In this document: positions 1-11,002 of the stretch, piece by piece
Numbering within the stretch: the first letter of the stretch is position 1
Layout: every line of letters starts with the position of its first letter
Assembly (NCBI GenBank): GCA_964036195.1
Contig: OZ038453.1
Coordinates: 13,181,206 to 13,245,205, forward strand
Origin: Sphaerolaimus hirsutus
Lineage: Eukaryota > Nematoda > Chromadorea > Monhysterida > Sphaerolaimidae
Direction of reading: 5' to 3'
Length of the DNA stretch: 64,000 nt
Notes under the pieces: model-generated
The model's database searches: none
Told to the model about the DNA's origin: nothing
Seen by the model: only the letters and a program-made list of their open reading frames with translations
Made by a program: the position numbers and the translations under genes

Positions 1-480
1 AACCGCTCAAATTTGCCGCCTTAGCATACTTTCACTTACAAAATCGCCATTTTCATCTACGTAAATGGTAATTTACCTATTTAAATAGTATTCATGGCAA
101 TTTAGAAATTTTGGCAGGCTGCCAAATTCACATCTTCCATTTTTCTTTTTCTTTTCGGGAGTAAAATCCCTCCCGACCCGCCCTCGCGCCAGGCACCTGA
201 CAGCCACCGCCCGACTGCCAGACAAATCGAGATTTAATTGCGTGCCGGGCGGCAGCTGTCAGGTGCCCGGCGCAACGGGCGAGTCTGGCGGGATTTTACT
301 CCTGAAAAGAAAAAGGAAAATGGAAGCACTGAATTTGGCAGCTGGCCAAAATTTCGAAATTGCTACTAATACAATTTAAATAGGTAAATAACCATTTATG
401 TAGCTGAAAATAGTGAATTTGAATGTGAAAGTTTGTTTAGGGAGCAAATTTTCACCGTCAACATTGCTATTTTCGTTTAT
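1..480. repeat. Large imperfect palindrome (MITE-like)
   Basis: The two halves are inverted copies around about position 230. The left half carries tttcgggagtaaaatccc and ggcaggctgccaaatt. The right half carries gggattttactcctgaaaa and aatttggcagctggcc. The centre is GC-rich, with inverted ctgacagc/gctgtcag words. No ORF with coding character is seen. The left edge is cut by the window, so no target duplication can be read. Confidence 0.55.
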
Positions 481-854
481 ATACATAGTTATAACCCTTT
501 TAAGCTCTATCTAACCTACTTTACTTAAATATTTTAGGCGATTTTCAAATTTTGGCCAGCTGCCAAGCTTTCTCACGTTTTTTTTGTTGTACGTCTTCAC
601 ACGTTTTTGTAGTAAATTATGTCTGCCCTGCACCCCCAGGGTGCAGGGCAGATATTTCCTTTTCTTTTCAGTTTTGCCTGTCATGCCGTCACAATTAAAT
701 CTCGTTTGCCTGTTTTCGGGCAAATCTGACACGAGTGAGGGCATGTCTGGCAGGCGCAACGTACTGTCAGGCGCCTGGCAGGCGTGACGGGCGTGTCAGG
801 CGCCGGGCAGGGAGGGCAAAAGTTTGTCTGCCCAATTAAATCTGGGGCCAGGGG
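481..854. repeat. Fragments of the same palindromic family plus a gtcaggcgcc word array
   Basis: Positions 540-670 repeat parts of the preceding palindrome (ttttggccagctgcc) and contain a perfect hairpin, ctgccctgcaccc/gggtgcagggcag, at 624-651. Positions 735-815 are a run of degenerate gtcaggcgcctggcag words in both orientations. The open frames here are by-products of these repeats. I see no gene. Confidence 0.4.
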
Positions 855-1068
855 TAGTGATGGAAAAGCGCCATGGCTTTTGGCGTTTTGCGCGAAAACG
901 CTCTGGCGCCATTGGCGCTCGGCGCCGCTATCTGAAATCGTGCCATGGCGCTTTTGGCGCTTGGCGCCATTTTGCTGTGGCGCCATTGGCGCTTGGCACT
1001 GGTAGTTGAAAAGCGCCATGACACTTTTGGTGCCTGGCGCCAAAACCTTGGCGCTTTTTCTATCACTA
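855..1068. mobile_element. hAT-like MITE, gcgcca word family
   Basis: The ends are tagtgatggaaaagcgcc on the left and gcgctttttctatcacta on the right. The flanks gccagggg (847-854) and acctgggg (1069-1076) match at 6 of 8 bases, consistent with an eroded 8-bp target duplication. The body is almost entirely gcgccatggcgc and ggcgcttggcgcc words. There is no coding capacity. Confidence 0.75.
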
Positions 1069-1076
1069 ACCTGGGG

Positions 1077-1596
1077 TTATACAAGATTGTATCAATTTTC
1101 AGCGAACTTTTATCAAACTTGTGTTTAAACCCAGGTGTTAGGTAAATGGGGGGTGCTATACATGGAAAAATTGAAAAACATAGTTTTTATGACTTATAAG
1201 GTTAACACGGTAAGAAAAGCTCTTCATTAACAATGTATTTATGACATTTCACATTAACATGTTAACAATAGCATGATATTAACATTTTACTTATGACTTT
1301 TTGTAATTTGTGTTAGAAAAGCACCAGAAAAATCCATTCATGTAGTGCAATCAACATTCAACCAAACAAAACAGCAAAATAACAGCATCAAAATTCCGTG
1401 CTCTTTCATTTCCTAAATACTAACATCCCTACATATTTATCTTTTTTTGGTTCCCAGCGCGGAGCCAATTCAATGGAAAAAAATGTGCATGCGTGCCACA
1501 CGTGGAATTACAATAAGTGGCGCCACACACAATATTCAAACCATTCAATCTTTTGAAACCTAGCATAGCACCCCCGTGGTGCTATAAAACTATATA
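1077..1596. other. Unassigned intergenic sequence
   Basis: This is AT-rich sequence with no convincing exon, RNA gene or element edge. The longest frames are short and lack coding character. Confidence 0.4.
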
Positions 1597-1971
1597 CCGT
1601 ATTACCTCGAAATACCCCCATGGGGGTTTATTATTTTGCCAGCAAAATTTGAGGGGGGGGGGGTTAATTCAAGGGGGTGTGTGTTCATTCGAGGGTTTTT
1701 TTATATTATTTCGCCAGAAATTTTTGTAAGTTTCATAGTAAATAGTAGGCATTTGCATACCAAAACAGGTAATAAATGTTTCCAAACAGGAGACATTTGT
1801 ACAATAAAACATTGATAGCTACACAAATTAGTCTATGCGTAGTTGCAATGCAAATTAACAGTAATATACATCATGTACATTGCATACATGACGTATTTAT
1901 CATGTACATGATGTACATCATTCCGAGAGGGGGGGTATTTTCGAGGGGGGGTTTATTATTTCCCCAGTTGT
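1597..1971. mobile_element. TA-flanked MITE (ccgtattacctcgaa family), right end missing
   Basis: The left end ccgtattacctcgaaatacc follows a TA. The body has runs of C/G, gccagcaaaattt, and the catgatgtacatgatgtaca motif also seen at 3670, 8822 and 52390. The right terminal repeat is absent, and the element abuts the LINE fragment near 1971. Confidence 0.65.
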
Positions 1972-2815
1972 GTGATATTCTGGTGTTGCCATATGACTTT
2001 TTCAGTTTCAACTTTTTGCACGCCGTCATAATCTCGTCCAGAGTTATGTCATGGTAAAGGTATGCCTTATCTCTGGACATGATTACGTTTCTAAGCATCT
2101 TATCCTGCGTAATCTCTGGACTCATTGGGTTTGGTGTCTGAATCTGATTCCAAAAGCTAGTCAGGATTTGACGTAGTTCTTGCGTTGTTCTGGCGACTGT
2201 TCCATTCTCAAAGTGGAGCATGGCATACTTAATGCCTAGTTCTCTGAATCTTTTTGCAAGCCTGTAGAGATCCGTTTCTACCCCAGACATTTCAAGCTCT
2301 TTGTCCAATGACTTCCTTATTTGTTGCATTTTATGGTCTGGTTCTGCCAATGACATTTTCTTTTTCTCGTGCCTTTTCAATGTTCTAAATTCTTCAGAGT
2401 AGCTTACCCTCGTGTAGGCAGCGGCGTAGCCTATTGATATCCTGTTTTGACTTGTTTATCGTCTTAGTCACCGGCGAGATCTTAGGTTTTCTGTCCTGAC
2501 TCTTGAAATTCACAGCCGCTACCTCTGTTAGTGTTGCCAATAATCTCTGGTAGGAGTTGATTGGGACAGGAATTTGTGCCAGGTGGTTCTCTAGTTTCTC
2601 AGAGTACTTTACTGAGTTCTTGAGACCTATTACTGACCAATCTGCGGATTTTGCTTGTGAATGCAATGGTATATGGAGCATAAATGTTTTGAGATGAAGT
2701 GCGTAGTGGTCGGAAAGTAACAATCTACCACACACCCCATTTGTTAGTTCCAGTGTGTACTCGTGAGCTTTTGTCGCATCCATTAGCACCAGGTCGAGCA
2801 ATGTCCTGTAATCCT
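1972..2815 (-). pseudogene. Non-LTR retrotransposon (LINE) fragment: endonuclease end and start of reverse transcriptase
   Basis: Two minus-strand frames lie end to end. The first (2801-2394) contains LDLVLMDATKAHE and LLLSDHYAL, matching the C-terminal IDLVL...SDH region of APE-type LINE endonucleases. The second (2380-about 1975) holds a charged linker, then ITLDEIMTACKKLKLKKSYG, like the first conserved block of LINE reverse transcriptases. A frameshift separates the frames, and the reverse transcriptase is cut off by the adjacent MITE before the catalytic motif. It is a dead, truncated copy; the clade is not assigned. Confidence 0.8.
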
Positions 2816-3185
2816 TCTACTGAAAATTCTTATCAATAATTGTAACTTAACACTTGCAACTAGCTAATAATACCTACTGCATGCAACTTTTGCAAAGTAA
2901 TGGAAAATTTTGTCACACGTTTTTCATGTTTAGGTCTAATTATCACATTTTTCTGACCTTGCATGCAAGATTCTGATTTTTTGTAAAATTTCTGTAAATT
3001 TTTTTGTAAAATTTTTGTAAAATGGTCCATTTTATTATTTTATTATTATTTTGGAATAAAATAAAATAAAATGAAACAAGAATAAAATTAAAATAAAATA
3101 CATTTTTTTACAATTTTTATACAATTTGTATACAAATGATTTTTATAAAACCAACCCTGCCTGGGGGTATTTTGACGGTGGGTTA
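2816..3185. repeat. AT-rich ttttgtaaaa / aaaataaaat word repeat
   Basis: Short words (ttttgtaaaattt, aaaataaaataaaat, tttatacaatttgtatac) end in ttttataaaaccaaccc. The same sequence in reverse orientation occurs at about 42185-42420, so this is a dispersed element and not simple low complexity. No ends or target duplication could be fixed. Confidence 0.5.
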
Positions 3186-3269
3186 ATTCAAGGGGTATTT
3201 GGAGGAAATATGGCAACATATTGCTCTTCTAAAAAAGCTTCTGTTACGATATACGTGCTAAAACAGTGA

Positions 3270-3402
3270 CTTTTATCATTGGCACCATTTTGGTGCCCAG
3301 CGCCATTTTTCCTGGCGCCCTTTGCGCCCGGCGCCATTATTTTGAATGGCGCCATTGGCGCCAGGCGCCATTTTTCCTGGCGCTTTTCCATCACTAGTTT
3401 AT
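3270..3402. mobile_element. gcgcca-family hAT-like fragment
   Basis: The right end, gcgcttttccatcacta, is typical of the family. The left side (cagtgacttttatcatt) is only loosely similar, and no 8-bp duplication is readable. The body is gcgccatttttcctggcgcc words. Confidence 0.55.
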
Positions 3403-3571
3403 ACTTATGCATTAATTTTCGTTCTTAAGAACAGTGTTGTTTGATTTTTTTTGGTTCTTTTTCATGCAACTTCTGGAGGACGCTTTATGAAATGGTGATA
3501 AAATCTTGAAAAATTAGGTGCGGTATTACTGTTTGAAGCGTGTGAAAAAACGTTCGTTTGAATTATGTTTA

Positions 3572-3999
3572 CCGTATTACCTCGAATTATCCCCCCTTGA
3601 ATTAACTCCCACCCTCGAATTAACCCCCCTCAAAATGGGCTGGGGAAATAACCTCCCCCCTCTCGAAATACCCCCCGGAATGATGTATGTATGCAACGTA
3701 CATGATGTATTTTGTTACCGCTAATTGCCATTGCAACTACACATAGACTAGTTTGAAATATACGTTTGAAATATACGTTTGAAATATACGCTTGAAATAT
3801 ACGCTATATACGTTTTTATGTCCAAATATACCCTGTTTGGACACATTTATTACCTGTTTTGGGTACGCAAATGCCTACTATTTACTACTAAACTTACAAA
3901 AATTTCTGACGAAATAATAACCCCCCCCCTCGAATTAACCCCCTAAAATTTTGCAGGCGAAATAATAAACCTTCATGGGGGTATTTCAAGGTAATACTT
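3572..3999. mobile_element. TA-flanked MITE, ccgtattacctcgaa family
   Basis: This 428-bp element starts ccgtattacctcgaattatc after TA and ends with a decayed ggtaatact before TA. The body carries cccctcgaattaacccc words and the gatgtatgtatgcaacgtac core. A small array of gaaatatacg(tt/ct) units sits at 3751-3800, roughly four copies. Confidence 0.75.
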
Positions 4000-4108
4000 T
4001 ACGTGGTTTGAGCGGTGATTAACAGAAACTCTGTTATGCCATCAATCAATACATATATTCACCAATTATTCTGCGGATGTATGGACATTAAAACAATTGT
4101 GAGATGGG

Positions 4109-5366
4109 TAACGATGGCAAAAAAAGATTCAAAAATTCGAAAATATTTTCGAATATTCTAATTTTTTCGGAATTTTCGGAAAATTTTTCCACCACTGAAA
4201 AAAACACTTAAAAATAGATTTTTTTTTTTTAAATTCGAAAATTCAAAAATTCGAAAATAGTTTTCGAATTTTCCAGGGAATTCAAAGGACATAATACACA
4301 TTCTTACGTTCTATGTGCTAAATCGATCGATAATCGATACGCGGTGCGTCTGAAAAAGTATCGAAACGAGAAAAAAACGTCAATGAACGTTGAAATGGCA
4401 TCGGTAGCGGACCCATAGCTGGAATCGGGGAAGGCAGTTTAGGGGGCGGGTCGACCAGACTTTGTGTCACCCCATTCTGTTGCACGTCAACCAAATTGTT
4501 TTGTTTCCTTGAATCGTCCCCCAGTCCCAAGATAAGGGGGGTCTATAAAAAGGTGTTGATTTTACATGGCCGAGATCTGGCTGATTGACTTTGAAGCTTA
4601 ATAACTTGGCCATTTCTTGGCCGATTTGGACCGTTAAATATTTAAAATGATCTGCACAACCTTTAGATTCCATTTTTGAGGCTGGATTAGTGATGTATAA
4701 ATTCATTATGCCAATTTAACCCAGTATTTCAACATGTAAAATAATTTTTTCTGAAAATCATCATATAATATACTTCATATAAATACTGGGTTGAATATTC
4801 CCCTTGAATAAGTCCCCCGGGGGGTATTTTTTGTCAGTGATTTTTGAGGGGACTTATTCAAGGGGAAGTTTTTCTAGGGGGAGTTATTCGAGGGGGACCT
4901 ATTCCAGGATTTATGGTAAATTTATATATATATATACATAAAAATCACATAAATACAGGGTCAAATTGACATAAAATTTTTGAAATTATATAATCAGCTA
5001 ATGTACAACAGAATGGAATGACACAAAAGTCTGGTGGACCCCCCATAACAGCCACCACCAATCCCAGCTATGGGCGGACCCAGTCACATAGAAGAATGCT
5101 CAGGAATGCACCAAGTACCCATAACTATTTCAACATAACTACTTAACAGCTTAAAGCTCTTAATTGAATATTTTTCCAAAAAATTTGAAAAGTATGTAAA
5201 AAATTCAAAAATTACCCGAAAAAATTCGAAAATAAAACAAAAAGATTTGAAAATTCGAAAATTAAATTTGAAATTCAAAAATTAATTCGAGGAAAAATTT
5301 GAAAATTCATTTTGGAAAAACACTTAAAAATTTAAATACTTTTTTTCGGAGGGTTTGCCATCGTTA
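4109..5366. mobile_element. hAT-like element with exact 8-bp duplication, attcgaaaa word family
   Basis: The ends are taacgatggcaaaaaaag and tttgccatcgtta. The flanks gagatggg (4101-4108) and gagatggg (5367-5374) are identical. Terminal zones are filled with aaaattcgaaaat words. The middle holds a unique core (about 4310-4760) shared with the element at 13990-15135, and partly with the TA element at 32728-33990. A ctcgaataagtcccc TA-family piece sits at about 4790-4915. Short minus-strand frames in the core do not resemble a transposase. Confidence 0.88.
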
Positions 5367-5522
5367 GAGATGGGGCACCCCATTCTGTGGTGATACATTG
5401 AAAATGTAGGTAATTTATAAGTCATTTGCAAAAAAAACAACAGTTTCAATGTATCGATCAATGTTACGGGACATAAAAGGTTTTTTAAGCTGTTCACTTC
5501 TTCACGAATCGCTATATTTATA

Positions 5523-5625
5523 TACCATATATCCTCGAATAAGTCCCCCCTCTCGAATAAGTCCCCCTCTTGTGAGTGTGAGGAAAAAATCACCCCCCCC
5601 CCCCCTCGAAAAACTCCTCCCACTT
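5523..5625. mobile_element. Partial TA-family MITE (ctcgaataagtcccc)
   Basis: The sequence ccatatatcctcgaataag is followed by ctcgaataagtccccc words and a run of 14 C. Only the left terminal sequence is recognisable. Confidence 0.5.
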
Positions 5626-5876
5626 TGATGGGTAGAAAACATTACACAACATAAAGCAGTCTTGATTTTCGACATATTACAATATGTGATAGACAGGCAT
5701 GGTAATTTTGTAAAAACTTTATTTTGCACCACCCTGTATGTTTGAGCCCCATCATTGCTTTAGTAATCACGGTGTAAAATTCACTAGCCATAAAAAATCG
5801 TACACGAACAGACGTCACCGCCCCATCACTTTGTTGACTTGGAAAATCCCATATCAATCGCTAAAATCACGTTAAA

Positions 5877-6158
5877 ATGTCGACTCAAATAAAACGCCGC
5901 TGCCAAAATGTCCAGAAGTTGATATTCAAATACCTATTCCTGTTTTTACTTTTATTTTGCCACTCAAATTTCGAATCTTTTGCCGAGAAAAAGTCACTTC
6001 CGTGCGAAAGAATTCCCTGTGGATATTGCAGCAGATTTTCCCAGCGTTTGTTCGACGAATGTCCGGGATTGTGTGAAGATTGTGAATTTGTGAACATTGA
6101 AGAAATCGATTTTGTCGATGAAGGCAGTGAGGTTTGTCGATTTTCTTGGCACATCTGA
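5877..6158 (+). CDS. Hypothetical small cysteine-rich secreted-type protein (93 aa)
   Basis: A single open frame starts ATGTCGACTC after gttaaa. Residues about 15-40 (KLIFKYLFLFLLLFCHSNF) form a hydrophobic stretch like a signal peptide. The remainder has seven cysteines in a compact pattern (PCERIPCGYCSRF, DECPGLCEDCEF, EVCRF) and an acidic patch, NIEEIDFVDEG. It lies between two hAT-like elements and is not repetitive, unlike most frames nearby. It could be a complete gene or the first exon of a longer one, because gag|gtttgt near 6130 could act as a donor. I recognise no family. Support is composition and isolation only. Confidence 0.42.
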   Translation: MSTQIKRRCQNVQKLIFKYLFLFLLLFCHSNFESFAEKKSLPCERIPCGYCSRFSQRLFDECPGLCEDCEFVNIEEIDFVDEGSEVCRFSWHI

Positions 6159-6189
6159 CATAAAGGCACCAGAAAAGTTGGATGTCAAC

Positions 6190-7403
6190 TAACGATGGCA
6201 AACCCTCCAAAAAAAAGTATTTAAATTTTTAAGTGTTTTTCCCAAATGAATTTTCGAATTTTCGAATTTTTCCTGAAATTAATTTTCGAATTTCGAATTT
6301 AATTTTCGAATTTTTGAATTTTCAAATCTTTTTTGGCAATTTTCGAATTTTTTTAGCCATTTTTCGAATTTTTTTGGAAAAATATTGAATCTAAAGCTTT
6401 AAACACAGAATTTTGACTGTTTTGGAAGTGGCTATACTCAACAGACGTGCTAATCTACAAATAGATATGATTTATATCTTTGGCTGGCAGACAGCCAACT
6501 GAAAACTTGTGAACTGATTCACCACTGCACTCCATTTCATCCTGACTCCGAACCAGTTCAGTCAGCTGTAAGTTCACTGCAGACTGCGGTTATGACGTCA
6601 TGATGGAGTGTTACCACCAGAAAAATGTAGGGTGTAATATCGCCCGAGTATAGCACACTGAGCGTACTCAGTGCATACAGTGCTCACTGCACAAAATATG
6701 GGTACTTCTCAAACCAATACTCAAAACCACTCTTTTACTCCAGCGACATTACACCTACAATGAAATCTACCATAATCCATCTGAATAAAAGAACAAACAA
6801 AAAAATGTTCATCATATTTATCAAAGCAATTTGATTAATATGATGAAAAAATTTTATGTTTGTTCTTTTATTCAGATGGGATATGGTAGGTTTCATTATA
6901 AAGTGTAATGTCGCTGGAGTATATCTTTGATCACATCTCTTTTACTTATAAATATGTGCAGTCCCAGACACCTGTAAAATGCTCTGCGAAATGTCAAATG
7001 TTATGCAAAGTGTCTAAAGTCATGGAAATGCTGTGGAAAATGGCAAATATGTTTGCCATTTTTCCAGGGCATTTTCATAACTTTTAACACTTTGCATGAC
7101 ATTTCACATTTTACAGGGCAGTTTACATTTCAACGTCTTTGGGCTTTTTTCTGTTTTGTTTCGCTTTTTCATAAGCACCGCGTATCAATTTTCGTTGTAT
7201 TTAGTACGTGGAACTTAAGAGTGCCTTGAATTGCCTGAAAAATTTGAAAAGTATTTTCGAATTTTCGAATTTTTGAATTTTTTGAAAAATAAATCGATTT
7301 TTAAGTGTTTTTTCTAGGGGTGAAATAAAAATTCGAAAATTCCGGAAAAATTCGAAAATTCGAAAATGTTTTCGAATTTTCGAATCTTTTTTTGCCATCG
7401 TTA
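6190..7403. mobile_element. hAT-like element with exact 8-bp duplication, containing nested repeats
   Basis: The ends are taacgatggcaaaccc and tttttgccatcgtta. The flanks atgtcaac (6182-6189) and atgtcaac (7404-7411) are identical. Terminal zones (6235-6400 and 7240-7390) are attcgaaat words. The middle contains a palindromic unit at about 6620-6925 (tccagcgacattacac inverted as gtgtaatgtcgctgga) and a ctgtaaaatg word repeat at about 6960-7130. Confidence 0.85.
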
Positions 7404-7729
7404 ATGTCAACGGAATTTGTGTCAACTCAATTTTTAGTGAATTGTGATTTCAACTTTCCTATCTGATAGAGAATAATTTATTTTACATCATGGCGCTTAA
7501 TTTTTATTGTTTCCGTTAAGTGTTCTGTTTTCAAAATTTTGTTCGTTTTACTTTTTTTGTTGACACGAATTTGCAATGTCAACTGGCCCGTGTGTGGGCC
7601 CAAAATAACCAAAAACACGCACAAAACATCGCAGGAATCACCAAAATCCGGGTCCACTGAAGGTGAAGCTACCACGACCAACATGCCATCAATGGTGAAC
7701 AAAGGTGTTTTTTGATGAGTTTGGTGATT

Positions 7730-8215
7730 GAGGGTTAGGTAAATAAAGGGGTCTCCAGGATTTTGACCCCCGAGGGGGCTGGATAGATAGCAAATTACCT
7801 ACTCCTTTGGAGGGATAGCAAATGATTTTGTTCCAGTGATGAATCTTTGGGGGCTTGATCCCCAATGGGAGGCACCAAAAATACTCCTGGTATGTAGGCT
7901 CGCAGGGGCTCAATTAGTGGCATAGGATGAGTATAGAAGGCAGAAAGTGTAGAAAAAATTGGTAAAAAATATATACGTTGGCCCAAAATCGCTTTTTTAC
8001 TGTGAAAATTGGTAAAATGGAACAAAAATCAGCAATTTTGAATCAAAATTGGGAGAAAATTACTCAAAATTTGCTCCACATGCATAGATAGCTGAGCTAT
8101 TGTTTTGTGGGGGAGTGGCCAAAAATTTTGATTTGGGTCAGATGTATAAATAGTTGAGTGCCCTCCGGTATAGATAGCTGGCTGATTTGGGGGGCAACCC
8201 CCAGCCTCCTATTAG
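7730..8215 (+). repeat. atagatagct / tagctatc word element
   Basis: This is AT-rich sequence with recurrent atagatagctg words, ggggg runs and tgggagaaaattactc. Related sequence occurs at about 48540-48680 (inverted) and 52810-53040. The edges were not resolved. It encloses the decayed exon copy at 7837-7890. Confidence 0.45.
7837..7890 (+). pseudogene. Decayed duplicate of exon 3 of the gene at 8441-10558
   Basis: After ttttgttccag, the text TGATGAATC...TCCCCAATGGGAGGCACC is a diverged copy of the start of the real exon at 10405 (CGATGAAAG...TCCCCAATGGAAGGCACC). It ends at ctg|gtatgt, a donor-like site. A 4-base length difference destroys the frame. It lies inside a repeat shared with 52.8 kb, so it may be an exon fragment captured by that repeat or a local duplication. 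Confidence 0.5.
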
Positions 8216-8440
8216 ACACCCAATGAAATAGTAGTAAATAGTCAATTTACTAAGTAAACCTAGTAAATTTGCGGACTAATTTCTCACTTTATTTATTTAT
8301 GTCATTGTGGTTGCTTTTCAATCTTTATTATTTTTCAAACTTTAATTTTTCATACCTTTTCTTCATTTTTTTCTGATATCCATTAATCTTCACCTCACAT
8401 TTTTCAGGGGAAACGAACCAGAGTGACTCCCGTGTTCACC

Positions 8441-10558
8441 ATGGATCCAGCTGCAGTTGAGGGCGCTTCTACGCTGCCAATGAGAACTATAATGCCCTAT
8501 GTGTAAGTTACGGGTGGGTATGCAGATTTACACTAGAAATCCGTTCTGTTTCAATAAACAGAGAGTGTTAAATGGCTAATGTGCAATTTAGTGTTAACAT
8601 CACATTTACTCCCGTGGACAAGATCCCCGCGGCCTCGGGGTGTTGTCTATTAGCGTTTTGTCCGTGTGGACAGAACGCTAATGGAACACGACAAAACGTG
8701 TTAGATAGGTACCGTATTACCTCGAATTATCCCCCTCTTGAATTACCCCCGCCCCTCGAATTAACCCCCCTCAAAATGGGCCGGGGAAATAATAAACCCC
8801 CTCGAAATACCCCCCTGGAATGATGTACATCATGTATGCAATGTACATGATGTATTTATTACTGCTAATTGGGATTGTAGCTACACATAGACTAGTTTGC
8901 GAAGCTACCGTATTTCTTCTAATAGAGGGACGGGTCTCCAATAGAAGGTACACTTTTTCAACTTTTTTTGGGCCACGAAATGAATAGAAGGGCGGTCTCC
9001 AATAGAAGGTACACAAAGTACTGGAATTGTGCCAAATGCATCAAAAAATAAAAAAATATTAGCGGACGCCGTGATTTAGTGGCTTTCGCCCATTGATTTT
9101 GTGCTATTTTAACATCAAACGTTGAATGAACCCTATGTATCGTCATTCAATGAACTGTCTGTGACGTAACACTTAGAAAAACCTTTGCCGAACTGGAAAA
9201 GGATTAGCTGAAAAGTTGACGAAGAGAATAGAAGGGCAGTCTCCAATAGAAGGGCGTCTCCAATAGAAGGGCGGGTAAAAAAGTTGACGAAAAAAATAGA
9301 GGGTCGCCCGTCTATTAGAAGAAATACGGTATATATGTTTTTATGTCCAAATATATCCTGTTTATACACATTTTTTACCTGTTTTGGGTACGCAAATGCC
9401 TATTTTTTACTACGATTTTTATGAAAATTTCTGACGAAATAATAAAAAAAACCTTCGAATACCCCCCTGGAATTACCCCCCCTCAAATTTTGCTTGCAGA
9501 ATAATAAACCCCCAGATGTGTTAGATAGATACTACTTGCGCTCAAAACAAATTTACCACTTTTGGAACTATTGGTTGTCAACTAAACTGTGTGTAAGCAA
9601 AATTAATGAATCGTGGGTATCCGATCTGATATTCTAATCACCCTTTCCAATTTTACAAAATTATCGCTCTTCATTTCGCATTTTCAAAACAATTCGTTTA
9701 ATTTTTTTTCAAATTTTTAAACGCAGTTACAACCCGCCCCCGGACCCCCCGGCGCGCCCTACCCGCCCTTATTTCGGGCCGGAATTGAATCGTACAATCG
9801 ACGATGCCCTGAGGGAAGAACAAGAAGCGAATGCTAATAGGGATGCTAATAAAGCACCGTGGGTTTTGGGAAGTGGGTGTGCTTGGGATATTTGTTTGGA
9901 AAGAGGGATTTTTAGTTGGAAGTTACTTTGCAATTTGAGACTGTCTGAACTGGTGGTGTTGCTGTAGGTGTCCGTGGCATCAGCCTGGAGAGGGTCAGAA
10001 CAAAGTTTAACCAGTGGAAATAATTCGAAAAGTATAACAAAAAATGCATTACATTCAAAACTGAAAACTACCTATTTATGGAAAAGATCGAACATAAAAA
10101 ATTCTTGAAAATTCAAACACTTTTGCCAGAGGGAGTGTTATCGTTATGAAGTAGCAGATATGTTGAGAAAAATAAAACTAAAAATGGGTCAATAATTACT
10201 TAATCAGTCTTCAAATAAAGGTGAAAAAGTATGGAGAACACATTTTTAGTTGATAAAAAGTCGTTATAAAAACTACAAACTTTTACAGCTGTAAATGTAC
10301 ACATTGGTTATATTTACATAATACATTGTAATGATGTTTTTTTATGTAGTATACGTGGTATCCACCACACCCACTTTCCCATTTCTCACTTTAACATTTC
10401 TCAGCGATGAAAGTGGGTTTGGTCCCCAATGGAAGGCACCAAAAAATAATTCTGGCACAGAGCCAGATGTGGAACCACCTGAAATGTCTGACAAACCTGT
10501 AGATACTGGCTGGGGGCCAATTTGGAAGATTTTTGGTAGCATGGTCAATGGGGAGTGA
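8441..10558 (+). CDS. Hypothetical three-exon gene, about 115 aa, proline- and tryptophan-containing
   Basis: Exons are 8408-8502 (ATG at 8441 in a cacc-ATGG context; acceptor ttttcag, donor gtaagt), 9727-9858 (acceptor aacgcag, donor gtgggt) and 10405-10558 (acceptor tctcag, stop TGA). Phases join exactly (62+132+154 = 348 nt). The protein begins MDPAAVEGASTLPMRTIMPY, then has a proline-rich YNPPPDPPARPTRPYFGP segment, a charged NRTIDDALREEQEANANRD helix, GPQWKAPKNNSG, and ends GWGPIWKIFGSMVNGE. The frame is also open upstream of the ATG within exon 1, so further 5' coding exons are possible. Intron 1 is loaded with MITEs (8712-9510). No hydrophobic segment or known domain is recognised. Confidence 0.7.
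8712..9510. mobile_element. TA-family MITE (ccgtattacctcgaa) interrupted by a second MITE
   Basis: The left end ccgtattacctcgaattatc follows TA at 8710-8711. The body matches the copies at 3572 and 52287. It is split at gaagcTA|TAtatg by the nested element 8908-9329. The right terminal repeat is missing or decayed. It lies in intron 1 of the 115-aa gene. Confidence 0.7.
8908..9329. mobile_element. TA-flanked MITE, ttctaatagaaggg word family (nested)
   Basis: It runs from ccgtatttcttctaatagag to ctattagaagaaatacgg, with TA on both sides. The body reiterates tctccaatagaagg(g/t) in one orientation near both ends. Removing it restores the host MITE sequence (gaagc-TA-tatgtttttatg), as seen in other copies. 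Confidence 0.85.
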
Positions 10559-10574
10559 GATGTTTTTCATTGTA

Positions 10575-10994
10575 AAACTAAAGTGTACAGGCTTTGTTGC
10601 AATCATATGTTGTATAGGGTGATTTATATGGGTTATTTTGGTGTTTTGCATATTTTGGTCATCTGGAGCCTGTCCTACACCCTGTAAATTGTCAGACCAA
10701 CTTTTCAAATGTCATTTGTAGCAGAAAAAATTCCTACTCAAATTTTTTTCTGCATTCCCTGGGCATTTTACAGAGTGTGGAACTGACCCCTTGTGCCTAT
10801 TTTTGACATACACCAGGTGCCAATCCCAGACCCTGTAAAGCAAAGTGTCAAATGTCATGTAGAATGTCCTGCAAGGGTCAGTTGGCATGACAAATGTAGT
10901 GTCAATTGTCATGAAGGGTTCAGTAAAAGCATCTTTTTTATTGATATCTTACATGACATTTGACACTTGACTTTACACTTTGCAGGGTCTGGGA
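10575..10994. repeat. ctgtaaa / tttacag word family (gtcccagaccctg ends)
   Basis: The section from 10811 starts gtgccaatcccagaccctg after CAG and ends cagggtctgggactg. The body is a run of ctgtaaagcaaagtgtcaaatg-type words and their complements. The piece at 10620-10800 has related words. The same family occurs at 6960, 15680, 24960, 34020, 55996 and 56640. Confidence 0.6.
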
Positions 10995-11002
10995 CTGCCC
11001 CG

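Noticed and set aside
784..1084. Long open frames with ALALLALGAI/WRHWRLA patterns here and at 15843, 23899, 32214, 34377, 35615, 36247, 47359, 48021, 53885
   Set aside because: They are translations of gcgcca word arrays in hAT-like MITEs, open in several frames on both strands.
5324..5732. Minus-strand frames with FRGGG/FERGG motifs
   Set aside because: They arise from a TA-family MITE fragment with G runs.
7478..7702. Candidate first coding exon near gcag|GAATCACC...AACAAAG|gtgttt
   Set aside because: The frame would join the exon at 8408 out of phase and meet a stop, so it was not included in the 115-aa gene.
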